Positions 27,101 through 38,800 of a DNA stretch of 64,000 bases are shown in pieces (position 1 is the first letter of the stretch; the number at the start of each line of letters is the position of its first letter). The notes beneath the pieces were generated by a model. The model had not been told where the DNA came from, did not search any database, and saw only the letters and a program-made list of their open reading frames with translations. Source of the DNA: Caenorhabditis elegans (Eukaryota > Nematoda > Chromadorea > Rhabditida > Rhabditidae); NCBI RefSeq assembly GCF_000002985.6, contig NC_003279.8, forward strand, positions 6,510,001 to 6,574,000, written 5' to 3'. A program made the translations under genes and the position numbers.

Positions 27101-29029
27101 TTTTGGCAACAACGCACAATTTTCTCTACTTCCTATTTTATTTAACCGTAACTGCTCATGGTGCTTAAGGTAAAGTTTTAATGCAGAATTCGATAAATAT
27201 TTTTGTATATTTCGGCATAGTGTGGGCTTTCTAAGGATATGCCCGCTAGCCTCGTCTCTCGTAGATCTAGAAAACAAAACAATATCTATAATTCAGATTT
27301 ATTTCTCCGTATTCCAAAATGCAAAGAAAGGACGTTGGTGGACAGCAATTGGAGTTGGAGAATCAATGAATGATCTCAATATGATTCTATTATTTGCTGA
27401 AAATGGTCGTTTAAAAAAACAAGGAATTTTCAAAACTGAAGGAAAAATGCAACCATTGGAAGTTGAATATGAAGGAATTGAAGTGAAAAAAGATTTGGCT
27501 ATTGTGAATAATGGGAAAGCGAATTTCGATGTTTCTGTCGAGAAGAAGTTCTTCCTGGATCGAGCCGTGAGTTTTTTTTTCAGTACTCACAAAAATCCTG
27601 CCTATTAGCAAAACTTAAAATTTTCCTGACAAATTTTTAGGATGAACAAGGCTGCTTCACTATGCAAGTTGCAATTCTCGCTGGTCAATATCAAGCAAAC
27701 AATTTCAATGTTCAAAAACATCAAAATACTCCAGAACGTATTCAAATCTGTAATGTAGACTCATGTCATGACCCAATTGAGCCCCAACAGGAAATTGATG
27801 GAGAAACTCCGAAGAAAACTACCCAGCCTTTAGTCAAAGGCGATGAGGACATTATTGAAGCGTCTGGAGTAACTGTGCCAACAAAAGAAGCTCTAATTAA
27901 TGATGTGGAAGGTTCTGGACTTCCTGTAACACCGAAAATTGAGAATGAAGAACCAAAGTCTACACCACATACAGCAGAAGTTGCAGATGAGCATCCATTG
28001 ACTGGAGTTGATGCTCCAAGTTCTGTTACGTCATCATCATCTTCATCATCTTCTTTGTCAACTGCTGGCCCTCAATTAGTGTCTTCTTCAACCCCAATTC
28101 CTGTACCAATGACCCCTGAAAAAAGTCCGTTTTTCCTAAGATTAACCCAAAATTCATTGGAATTTATTCCAGATCATGTCTTCGAAGTCGATAATCAAAC
28201 AACCAAAACAGTGAGTGAAGAACCGAAAAAAGAAGAAACAGAAAAGATCAATGATGCACCAGAAGTTACAACACCAAGAGCTGGAAGTCATGGAGATGGA
28301 AGTAAAAATGGTTGTGGAGCAGAACATGAAGACTTGAAAATTTGTGAATCCTACTTTGCCGAGTATTTGGGAAAAGTTAACGATTGGTCTGAAAAGCATA
28401 ATATGACAGTGACAAGTCATATGTGGAAGGTAAGTCTTTTTGAATTTGTGAATAGATTTGGTTTTTTCCAAAAACTAAAACTTCAATTTGAACTTATTAG
28501 GATTTTTGGATCAAATTTTTTGTTAAAATAAATTGGAAGTATTTAGTTATAAAAACCAGAATAAGAATTAGAACAGAATAAAAGAAGAAGAATTTTTCTG
28601 TAAAATAGAAGTGACTTTAATAAAAACTGAAAATAGTCAAAGGTCTACTCAAAATTCAGATTGAAATCTTATTGTTTTGAGTTAAAGTTAAAGTTGGCTG
28701 AGAAGTGGACGCTGATATCATCATCATCATGATGGCAGTACCTGCCAAAATTAAATACGTTGTAGGCTCAAAATAGTAACATACAAACTTTTGTGTTGTA
28801 AAATAAATCCCGAAAAAATCTAAAAAATTTTTGACAACAACTTCAACGACAGATTCAATAGTTAAGTTATTGAATTAATAATTTGCATACCTTTTGTCGT
28901 TTTCCAAATTTTTTCAAATTGTTTTTTTCATATTTTCAGGCGTGCACTTTACTGTCCCAAGTTCAACATGTGACAACAATGTGCTGTACAATTTTCCGAA
29001 ACACGTGTGCCACGCATCTCAGCCTATAA
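24117..29029 (+). CDS. Secreted DOMON-domain protein, ~599 aa
   Basis: Nine exons (24117-24191, 26131-26268, 26312-26459, 26571-26626, 26673-26802, 26849-26952, 27297-27566, 27641-28429, 28940-29029) join in frame. A signal peptide ([16 protein letters not shown]) precedes two beta-rich halves: [20 protein letters not shown] with [12 protein letters not shown], and [20 protein letters not shown] with [16 protein letters not shown]. The second strongly resembles DOMON (WTAIGVG...M.D), a heme- or sugar-binding fold; the first may be a diverged copy. A long Thr/Ser/Pro/Glu-rich linker follows. The C-terminal ~60 residues have six cysteines, including a CC pair. Intron 4 (26627-26672) keeps the frame only if its donor is GCAAGT, a GC-AG intron. 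Intron 1 is 1.9 kb. The ligand is unknown. Confidence 0.8.
25255..25276. repeat. (TA)n microsatellite
   Basis: About 11 TA units lie in the first intron of the DOMON gene. This is simple-sequence DNA with no evident role. Confidence 0.9.
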
Positions 29030-29184
29030 CTTTCAAATACCATATCCTTTTCCCTGAAAACTCCATTCCGCAGTGTCACATTATTTATTAGATGTCTTTT
29101 ATTTCCAAAAAGAGACGAGATTTCGCTTGATTGAAAAGTTTTATTGAAAAATTGAAAATCCTGTATCCCAAAAATAAACACATT

Positions 29185-31121
29185 TTATTGATCAATTTCT
29201 TGTTTTTTCTCATCATCTGTATAATTCGTCGGTGTCGCTTTGGCCTTCTCGGATCCATTCTGAAACACAAAAACTGTATTTTTTGTCTTAAAACAACAAA
29301 AAACAATAGGTGATTTGTCAAGGTTATTTGAATAGAACCGATTACATAATAATTATGGTTTTGTGTTCCCTCTTATTTTCCGTCAAGGACATGTTGAAAA
29401 AGCTTTCTTTAGTGGATGAATGTGGCAGATGACTTTTCAAAATGAGAAGAAAGCAAAAAAAAAGTTTAGAGGTCGTGTATTTATGCCGTGATCCTTTCTA
29501 ATTGTAGACACAAGGGAAAAATGCGGAAAAGGAACTGGTTCGTCTCGATGCTTATGAGAAAATAACTTTTGAACGTCTATTTTTACAGGCATTATAGGCA
29601 ATTTTTGGAAGGGATTTAGATGTGTAGCACTACTTATTATGCTGGTAAAGTTATGAGAAAAAATAAAACGATAGAAATAATTCTAGACAAAACAAATATT
29701 TCTGTTTTTGGTTGAAAACCATATTTTTCTCAATTATTATTTCACAGTATTTAATTCTAGAATAATTTATACATTTGACCATCATCAACTTTTCGGTAAT
29801 ATAACATGGCAATCGACAAAAAAAAATCGATTTTGAGCTCGGCAGCTGAGCCAATCACCGATTGCTTAATGTTAGCGTTTTTTATAGGCGAGCTATAATT
29901 TGGAATTTTGTTATTTTATCTTTAAAGCTGTAGATCAATGTTTTCATCAAAAATGTATAGTAAAACTTACTTCAAACGAAGCTGAATATTCATTGAGTGG
30001 CTGCAAAAATGCCATATTGATTGCAACAGTTATATGAAGACAGATTGCACCAAGATACATCCAAAATGGGCCAAGGACACTGAAACAATATTTTTTGTTA
30101 GTGCTCAAACAAAATTTTCAGAAAAGTTCCTTTTTTCTCTTCCAACCTTTATTTTAAAAGCTCCACCACTTTTTATATGCCGAAAAATTATGAAATACAA
30201 GCAGTAAATAAATATTCTGCGAGTTAATAATTACTGATAAAACCAGATATTCTTGAGTGATGACATTTTAAAACTGAGGTGTAACATTTTTGAGAAATTG
30301 TGTACACTTTCTGGCAACATCTTGTCAAACTAAAGCCAATATTGCCAAATTATTTTATTTTTACAGGTGAAGTAGCGCCAATTGGAATGTTCATAAAATA
30401 TACTCAAATTAGTCGGAATGGTTAATTATCTAGTTGAAACACTCTTAAAATGGTCCAGTTCAAAAACGTTTTGACAAAATGCCAAATTTTGAATAATAAA
30501 ACTTTTGAGAGTGATTTTTGTAAACTGACAGTTGTGCGCATTTTTCATCTCTAAATAGCACGTTTTTTGGCCACAAACTGAATCAAACCTGGTTCACACT
30601 TCTAAATCTTTAATAATGCCCAAAAACAGGAAATATGTTTAGACTAACCTGTAGAATTTATTTTCATTTACAAATTGGCCCGGTAGTTGATTTAGATAAG
30701 TAGATCGTTTTCCAATTGCCATTAAAAAAATAATTGAAATAGCAAGAGCATCAGTCAAAAACATTAATGTCATTGTAATAGTCGTATGAATTGTAATAAA
30801 TAATCTTCGTTTCATCAAAATTCCAAAAGCAGCAAGAATTGCTCCACCAATGTATACAGTTGCAACTGGTAAAAGAACCATTCGAAATATTCCACTGCTC
30901 ACAAAAAATCCTTTTGATTCGAGAATAAAATAGATTGCAACTTCCAATAACATTGTTAGAATTTGCATTGATACTGTTAAAAGAGCAGCTTTTGGAGTAT
31001 CAAAAAGCTCAAAACAGGCTGCTGGACGGTGATTTGAAACTGTTGAAATTTGCATTGATTGCCTTAATGAATTAATTATAGATATTCCTGGTTTCTTCTT
31101 TAGACGTTTTCGTAGAGCCAT
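29185..31121 (-). CDS. Four-segment membrane protein, ~218 aa
   Basis: Three exons (31121-30649, 30079-29971, 29259-29185) join in frame. From MALRKRLKKKPG there is a basic N-terminus, then hydrophobic segments around LLTVSMQILTMLLEVAIYFIL, MVLLPVATVYIGGAILAAFG, TTITMTLMFLTDALAISIIFL and WMYLGAICLHITVAINMAF, and a short polar acidic tail. An upstream in-frame ATG at 31187 would add a hydrophobic leader. I preferred the later Met because tetraspan proteins commonly begin with a short basic cytosolic tail. The spacing recalls MARVEL-type or other four-pass families, but I see no diagnostic motif. Function is unknown. Confidence 0.7.
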
Positions 31122-32167
31122 TTTTAGGAATAGAAATAGTAATAAGGAAAATAATGGAAAAAAAGGAAAAAAAGCTGCACAGAACATTTAATGGAAGGAA
31201 AACGCAGAGAAGGAAAGGCAAATGTCAAGAGCAGGGGGAAATATGAATTTGCAAAAAAAAGAGATTTCTTTGTTTTTCTTTTTTTGTTGTTTGTGGAGAA
31301 AATATAAAATATTGAATTATGAGATACGGTTTACTATATTGAATTTGCCAATTTCTAGAAAATAAACCATTTGGAATTTTGGCGTATTGTTTAACATCGG
31401 AAGTGTTTTATTCATGAAGACTCATAAATTGTACGGATTTGTTTTGATTTTAATATTTGTTCGGCTCAGGCATATTGAGAACAGATTCAAAATCCAGAGA
31501 GGCCAAGAAATGGGCGGAGTCTATTTTAAACTTTAAATCTACAGTCTGAATAAAGCTTCTGATACCAAAAGACGCAGACGTGAAATGAGAAAATCGATAT
31601 GTGTCACGGAGAGAAATAACATAGTTTTGGGATTTATTCGGAAAAGAACGACTATCCAATAGTTCGTTGTCTGTGTCTCCACTGTTGACGTTATGCTTCA
31701 ATTGTATGTACCTCTAACAGTGTCCATATACATTCTATAACTAAATACATAGTTCGTAATTTTAAAAATAACAATATTTATAACAAGGAAAAAACGTTAT
31801 TTTTCGCAAAAAGGTTCATGATAGTTTTAAAAATTATCATTTTGAAATAACGACTTCTACCACCTTGGAACGTCCAAAAAAGTTGTTCTACAATTTTGAC
31901 ATCATCTAATCTGTTATAATTACTATGATTCCAGTGAGACAATAAATATTCTTAACCTGCCTATGCCTTTAATTGGAAACTAATTGAAACTTTTGAAAAT
32001 CTGCCAAAAACTCTGTTTTGAATAACCGCCGAAATGAATTAATGCAAGCGCGCTCTTTCGTCACGCGGCAGAGAACGGAGACAGCAGAGAAACGCGGGTA
32101 GAATTGTTTTTTGAATGGACAAATTAGCGAGATTTCTTTCCATTTTCTTTTATTTTTCAAACTTATA
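31122..32167. other. Divergent spacer, no firm gene
   Basis: A 1-kb stretch between two divergent starts. An 83-codon open frame on the minus strand (31701-31450) is not repeat-derived but has no homologue I recognise and no flanking splice or start context. Near 32050 there is a GC-rich patch (CACGCGGCAGAGAACGG) about 100 bp upstream of the next gene, probably promoter. Confidence 0.4.
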
Positions 32168-34877
32168 ATGCCTCCAAAAAGAAAACAGCTTCGACGAAAC
32201 TCATCAAGTATCGATTCAAATAGTTTGCAACAGGTTTGTAGAAATTGGTAATTAATCAGAGCGAAAAAATACTTGTTTTCAGCAAAATCTGTTGCATGTC
32301 TGTGGATACTGCTCCAAACTGATGGGAAACGATGAAAAAGAACATTTGGAACATGCAATGAGCCATCAGGTAGGAATAAATATTTAAAATAATATTAATG
32401 AAAGACTTACTGTAGAACGAAGTAACCCAATGTCGTACCTGCTGTATTCCTGTAAATAAAGAAGAAACAGAAGATCATCTGAAACGAATTCATGGTAAGT
32501 AAACTTGGGATGAAGCAAAATTCGATATTTTAAATTTAAATTTCAGCCTGCAATTATCGTCACATCAAATTTTCCATTGACAACTCTTTAATCGAACTTC
32601 GGATCGCCGCTGGAAAATCATATTCAAACTTTTGGGGTATTCGCCTCTCTTCAACGGATTCCACACTAAACAGCTTCAGTTCAAACTCTGCAAGATGGTG
32701 GCAGAACTTTAAAAATGGGCGGTCTCTTGGGACATTCCGAATTCTAAATTCAAAATTTAGCTGGAAATGTCCAATGTGTGAAGGAAAATCAGCCGTTAAT
32801 TTCAATGAGACAATCAGTATGCGGACATACGCCCTGACTCATTTAGAACATCATCATTTCGAAGAAGTTATGGTTAGTGTTCCTGGGTTTTTCGAATTTG
32901 AGTGGTATCATCTCAATGAAGAGACTGATTTCGATGTGAGAGCCTTAATGCATATACGACAACAAAGAATTATGTGCAAAGGGCGGAGCTATTTGACATT
33001 TTACACTATTAACTTGTCTAAAATGGAAAACGGTGAGAATTTCCTGACAAAGTTGAAGAAAAGAAGTGGAATGGAGAAGGAAGAAGTCAGATATTGTCTT
33101 GTTTGTTGCTGCTTGGTGTCTTCTGAAACAATTAAACAACACTTTCGATTATCAAGTCATAGTTGTCTAGATCCGTAAGTTAAATAAAAAACTATTGCGT
33201 AGTAAAACTTGAACAATTTTGATATATTCTGGAGCACCAAAATTACTGAATTCGTAGCACAACTCTGATTTTTTGATAAGGCCTGCCTGCATAACATTCG
33301 TTTTTTTCAATTATTATTTGTTCAGTATCGCATCGAGCTCATCCTTCACACATGTCCAACCTGACCCAAAAGAAGTTGCGAACGAAGCCGGTGAGAATGT
33401 GAATAACGCTGAAAATCCAGAAGAAGAAGAAGTATACACTTTTGAATTTCCCAAGGAATTGTTTCTATATTCTAATGTTTTCAAGGTACATTTTTTTTCA
33501 ATTTCAAATTTAAATAATTTTTTCGATTTTTAGAACCTACGAAAAGATGAATTCAAGTGGCGTTGTTGTCTCTGTCCACGTGCCCATGCTCACATTTTCA
33601 CGACTCAACTCATTATGAGAATGTATGCTCTTCGACATATTGATCAACATCACAAGTACCTTTTTACTGAAGAATTCATGAATTATGAATGGTTATCGGC
33701 GAAACATGAAATCAGAGCTTCATTCGATATTAGAACATTCACACCTCTTCAGTATACGATTAAGGGAGAATCAACGTTCAATGCAACGTAATTTTTTTCA
33801 AAATATGTTCTTATCAGAACAAAAACTTTCAGAGATCCAAATGATTATACTCTTCCACAGCAATACTTTTTTATTCCAAAAGATTTCATCAACGAGACAG
33901 TCATTTGTGGGTTCTGCTATCGATCATTTAATAAAATTGATTTTCTACTTCATATCGTTCTTCATGGATTTAGAGTCGTCACCAGGTTCTTTTTTAGAAT
34001 ATTCTACAAAATTTTTCGTGAAATTAAACCCTTCGAATTTCCAGAGAAACTGCAAAACTTCGTCCAGCGTCTTATACTGAAACCGCGAATGAATTGATGG
34101 GACAAAATAACTATTCGGATGGTGGACTTGATGATGAACCACACAATATTTTGTCTGTCGATGGGAAGCGGCTAAAATCAAAAATGGATTTATTAGCTAA
34201 AAGAAGTTACCTGAATGTTCCTCGATTCTCAGAAGTAACTACGCCTGGCAAAAGTGAAAGAGACACTGATGGAGAAATTTATACGGTAATTCAAAATACT
34301 TTTAAAATTAAAATTATAAATATCAAAATTTTCAGCCAAGTGGTCGAAGATCTGCTATGAATGCTCGAAAACTTCTCACTGAAACCTTCAAAGTTCTCCA
34401 AGATAACTTTCGAAATAGGAAAGACACGTGGAATGAATCATCGTGCTCTTCTTCGTCTTCGTCGGATGAATCAAACTCTGAAGACGATAGATTCGAACGG
34501 AATTTGTTATTAGAAGCTACTACAAAAGATGAGAGACGAGAAAGATCGAAAAGTACAGAACTTAAAGTGAAAGATTTATCAAAAATGAGGCCAGCTGAAG
34601 TTCGTGAATGGGTTAAAAGAGAAGCTGAAAAGCGAGGAGTTGACTGGAAAGATCAGTCATCATCATCAGAAGGAGAAGATATGGAATCGGAAACTACCAC
34701 GGAACGAATAGCAGGAAATAATTGGAATAATATGAGATTAAAAGATATCAAAGAACTGTGAGTTTGTAAAAATTAAATTAAATTTTTCAATTTTCTTTTT
34801 TCAGTGTTCGCACAGCAGCAAAAAGGAAGAAGATTGATATTTCAAACGATTCCAGTAGTGATTCAGATGATTGTTAG
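32168..34877 (+). CDS. Protein with six C2H2-like zinc fingers and an acidic Ser-rich tail, ~720 aa
   Basis: Ten exons (32168-32233, 32283-32369, 32416-32494, 32547-33174, 33326-33485, 33534-33787, 33833-33985, 34045-34285, 34336-34757, 34805-34877) join in frame. After a basic start (MPPKRKQLRR) come paired Cys/His clusters: CGYC...H...H; CRTCC...H...H; CPMC with LTHLEHHH; CLVCCC...H...H; CCLC with LRHIDQHH; and CGFC...H...H. The third and fifth are alike (MRTYALTHLEHHH versus MRMYALRHIDQHH), suggesting an internal duplication. The C-terminal third is disordered, with Ser/Glu/Asp runs and a basic AAKRKKIDI near the end, a possible nuclear signal. It is likely a nuclear nucleic-acid binder of unknown target. 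The next gene starts 232 bp later on the same strand. Confidence 0.8.
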
Positions 34878-35103
34878 ATTACGTAGTAATTTATTCGTTG
34901 TTAATTTATTAAAATAGTTTCAAAAATAGTTTTTCGATACTCAAAAAATAAATGCTTTCAATTTTTAAAACTATTTTCAACTTTTTTTTTTGTTTCCAAC
35001 TTCTGTTGTACAGCTCAGGTCTCAGATTATTTGTGATATATTTTCAAAATTTCCGCCAAGGTTTGCTGTAACAAACTGATCCGAAATAATTGCTTTTTCT
35101 GAA

Positions 35104-35109
35104 TTTCAG
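35104..35109 (+). promoter_or_regulatory. Trans-splice-type acceptor directly before ATG
   Basis: TTTCAG abuts the ATG at 35110 and no upstream exon is evident. With the 232-bp gap to the previous gene this fits a spliced-leader acceptor in an operon. Confidence 0.6.
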
Positions 35110-36495
35110 ATGGTGAGAAAACCTATCGAAATATTAGACTTGCCCCCAGAATTGTTAGAGAAGCTTATCGAGAAATGTGATTTAATTTCAAGGTATTATT
35201 CTCCTTAAATAATTTTAAAAAAATCAAAACTTTAGATGCAAACTTCGTGCAACCTCTTCTACTATGAATCATGCTGTTTCATCTACAAAACTCTTCATTC
35301 CATCGGTCTATATCAAGGATCTTCACAGTGTAGGAGTTCTCGTAAAACTTACATTTAAACTATTCAAAGATGTACATTCTCTCAAGTTTAAAATGACTCC
35401 CGAATGCGACACAAGAATCTCCCAATCTTCGAAAAATGATATTATAATTGAAGGATCTCGACCAATTGATGAGGCTATCGCATTCCTTAATCGAATGTGT
35501 TTTCAAAATAATGTTGTTATTGGATTCCTAACTGTAGAATTATCAGATAATTTCGAGGAATTGAATAATAAGTTTATGGAGACATTAGATAACATGGAAA
35601 GTTCTCTAAAAGTTCAATCCATTTTTTGGAGAAATCCGCGAAAATGTGACCTTCTCTGGAAAATGTTTGATAAATGTGATGGAAGTTTGCTGAATGGTTT
35701 GAAAATAGACGGACAAGCTCGTGATGATGACGATGATTTCGATTTTCTCGGGAAAAATGCGGCAATTGTGCAAAAAATGGACAAAATCGAGGTAAGATGA
35801 GTTATGAATATATGCGTTGCACTTTAGAAAACATATAACTTGTGACTAGAGAAATTATGTGTTTCAGATCTCTACTATCACCACAGCAACCTATGAAGAC
35901 GTCATGGCACTAAAAGCGTCAGTGATCTCTCTCAAATCCAAGAAGTTTACTGGTGACCTTATTTGTGACGTCATCGAGAAGTTCGTGGCTACCAGATCAA
36001 CTGGATCGAAACTTGACATCATGAACCCAAGTGGCCTAGATTTTGAAAATATTCCTGCAGGATTTACACAAGTTGAGCAGGACTCTGGCCAGTATGTCAT
36101 AATTTGACAATTATTTTTTGAATATCTTAATTTCAGCAATGTATATCACAAGCAACTTCCAGATGATCAAAGACTTGTAGTTTTATGGAAAAGTGAGAAT
36201 TGGATTAATTTAGAAATTGGAAAAACCGGAAATTATGATTTCTCGCCTAGTTTTGTAAGTTCAATATTCAGTTTTCATGTCTCCAAATAAATACGTTATT
36301 TTTCAGAAGAAAATTCTACTCGGTCTACCCCATTTCGCTGACGATTCTTCGGAGTACGATGACAATTATGATGATTATGATAACGATGAGGATAGCAATT
36401 TTGATCCCGATTATGACTACGAACGTTATGAAGATAATCTCGATGAATCTGACTATGAAGATACAGATTATGGGGAAAACGAAGAATTCTATTAA
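35110..36495 (+). CDS. F-box-like protein with very acidic C-terminus, 389 aa
   Basis: Five exons (35110-35192, 35236-35791, 35868-36091, 36137-36254, 36307-36495) join in frame. The N-terminus IEILDLPPELLEKLIEKCDL followed by CKLRATSSTMNHAV matches an F-box (LP.E.L..I...C.L....LR..S..) that would bind a Skp1-related adaptor. The middle is a mixed alpha/beta region of the kind that follows F-boxes in nematode expansions, with no zinc or WD motifs. The last ~50 residues are almost all Asp, Glu, Tyr and Asn. It is probably a substrate receptor of an SCF ubiquitin ligase with unknown target. It is the likely downstream partner of the zinc-finger gene and converges on acdh-4 with only 185 bp between them. 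Confidence 0.75.
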
Positions 36496-37344
36496 TAATC
36501 AAATTGTAACGTTTCGTTTTTTCTCTCGTTCTCTTATAATTTTATATAACTAGACGTTCAATAGATACAAATTAGAATAAATTTTCAAACAACATTTTCC
36601 CTTAGAACACCAACATGAATCCATATTTATCAAATGAGAATATCGAATTAACCCTCGCAATAAGGAGGAGAGGTACATTTTCAGGCCTTCTGTTTAAATT
36701 CGGCGTCAATTAGCTTCGCGATGGTGCTCAATTGAATGTTGGAAGTTCCTTCGTAAATCGTTCCAATTTTACAGTCACGATAGTATTTCTCGACGGGGAA
36801 TTCTTTGGTGATGCAAAGAGCTTCGCCATTGCTGCCTCACGAACAAATGGTAATCCGTGTTGCTTCATACGAGCAGCATTGTAAACCAACAGACGAGCAG
36901 CTTCGATTTCAGTTCTGACTTGAGCAATTTGATGTTGCATTCCCTAGAAGTCTATTGTATATATATATTTCTCTGTCATGTTTTATGTCTCACCTGGAAA
37001 TCAATAATTCTCTGCCCAAACTGTTCTCTTTGTTGAAGATATGGAATTGTCTGATCAAAACATCCTTGAGCTAATCCAAGCATTTGAGCTCCAATTCCGA
37101 TACGACCAGCATTCAAATATTCAATTGCGTACTTGTAACCTTTAAACATTGTGTACTTAAATTGGAATTATTAATTCTATAGTCAACCTTTTCCAAATTC
37201 TCCAAGAATTGCCGACTTGTGAACGCGTACATTATCAAAATGAAGTGGGCACGTAGAAGATGAACGAACTCCCAATTTGTCCTCCTGAACTTGATGATTA
37301 TTACGTCCATTTTAAAGCGGAACCGCAAAACTCGATTTGTTGCG

Positions 37345-37600
37345 TTTTTGTACAAACTACTGTACCCCCGTTCTCGCCAGGAATAAAATAACTGGAATAC
37401 AGTAACCCCATATGCCTGCTTCCATTGATTTCCTTTGAGTCCTTGATGTATTTCATGTTTTTCAATAATTTTTTCAGCAAAATAATGTCTTGGATAGAAG
37501 AGACGATGAAAAAACGATACAATGGGTTACTGTACTTCTTGGAGGCACTCATTTTGAGCGTCATTGACTTGATATTTTGTTCGTGGCGAGACTTTTTTGA
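37345..37600. repeat. Dispersed repeat pair in an acdh-4 intron
   Basis: ACTGTACCCCCGTTCTCGCCAG near 37360 and GGGTTACTGTACTTCTTGGAGG with GTGGCGAGAC near 37515-37590 are inverted relatives. They lie in the 368-bp intron between exons 3 and 4. The exons themselves splice in frame around them. Confidence 0.65.
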
Positions 37601-38149
37601 GCGAAAAGTCACAATAAATAACTCTGGAAAATGGTTATAAAAGTTAACTTACATGCTTTCCAATGGTAAATCCTTTAGTACCCTTTTCAACAATGAAACA
37701 TGTAATTCCTTTGTATCCTTTACTTGGATCCGCATTAGCAAACACCAAGAATGTTTCCGATTGCTCCGAATTTGAGATCCACATCTTTGATCCATTAATC
37801 ACATAGTCATCTCCATCTTTCTTTGCAGTTGTTTTCAATGCAAATGCATCAGATCCAGATCCGGTCTCGGAAAGAGCAAATGATCCAACTGATGAAGTAT
37901 AACATTTTGGAAGATATTTCTCTTTTTGTTTTTCTGTTCCAAGTTCAATAATTAAAGGAATAAAGAGTGTATTATGAACATCAACCATTGCTCCAACCGA
38001 TGCATCAACTTTTGAAATTTCTTCAATTACGAGAGCAGCATCGAAAAACGTTGCTCCAGGGCCACCGTACTTTTCAGGAACTTCGATGCCCATCAGCTGA
38101 GGTTAACTTTAAACATTTTCAAAATACATTATTACCCAGTTGCTATACT

Positions 38150-38295
38150 ATGTAGACGTCGCGCAAAAAAGTATGCGCCTTTAAGAAGTACAGTAATACA
38201 TTTCTCAAAAATGGGTTACTGTACTAATTTGAAGGCGCATCGTTTTGCGCAGTTAATTAAAAAATACATTTGTTTCGTTGCGAGACCGTAAAGTG
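38150..38295. repeat. Dispersed foldback repeat in an acdh-4 intron
   Basis: GCGCAAAAAAGTATGCGCCTTTAAG.AGTACAGTA at about 38161-38194 faces GGGTTACTGTACTAATTTGAAGGCGCATC...GCGAGACCG at about 38213-38290. The arrangement is like the repeat copies in other introns of this window. Confidence 0.7.
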
Positions 38296-38800
38296 TCGCA
38301 ACTGGATAATTACTTTCATATAATACCCCATTTTCAAAGCATCCATTGATCACAGCTGGAGTCATTTCCGAAGTTCGATCCATTTCACGAACCAGAGGTT
38401 TTATCACTGTATCCGCAAATTGACGAACTTAAATTGCACTATTTATTCTCTGAATCTTTTAATTCTTCAGTACAAACCAGTTTTAACGAATCCGGTTTCC
38501 TGCTCCGACAATACTTGCAATGGATGTGGAATATCATCCTCATTACGTGGTTTTGAAGATAACAATGATGACGTGCTAGAGATCAAGCGTCTGCATGAGC
38601 TCAAACGGAGTTGGTGGACGAGAAGAGACATTTGGAAGAATTCAAAAGAAGGAACTACATTTTTAAACATTGGAAAAAGGTTTGTGTGATCATGGAGGAG
38701 AATTATGGTCACGCTTTTATATTTAAAAAAGTTTTCAATAGGGCAACAAAAACAGTGAAAAAGTAACAATAAAAGTAACAATGAGAAAAAAGATTTAATT

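Larger units (their letters stand above)
36681..38670 (-). pseudogene. acdh-4: Short/branched-chain acyl-CoA dehydrogenase with internal deletion and frameshift
   Basis: Mitochondrial flavoenzyme family that oxidises short or branched acyl-CoA. Exons 38670-38478, 38427-38327, 38096-37653, 37284-37188, 37139-36994 and 36943-36681 splice cleanly. Family motifs include [65 protein letters not shown] and [11 protein letters not shown]. At about 36809-36815 the usual stretch of about 18 residues (EVA...GGVGF) is missing, and the remaining family sequence [12 protein letters not shown] through [14 protein letters not shown] is one frame over. As read, translation ends at 36728 after an unrelated tail of about 25 residues. 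IYEGTSN holds the catalytic Glu, so the encoded product should be inactive. This may be a genuine lesion, a strain difference or a sequence error. The symbol comes from remembered locus order. Confidence 0.75.

Noticed and set aside
31450-31701. 83-codon open frame on the minus strand
   Set aside because: No recognisable motif, no splice partners and no start context. It could be chance in a 1-kb spacer.
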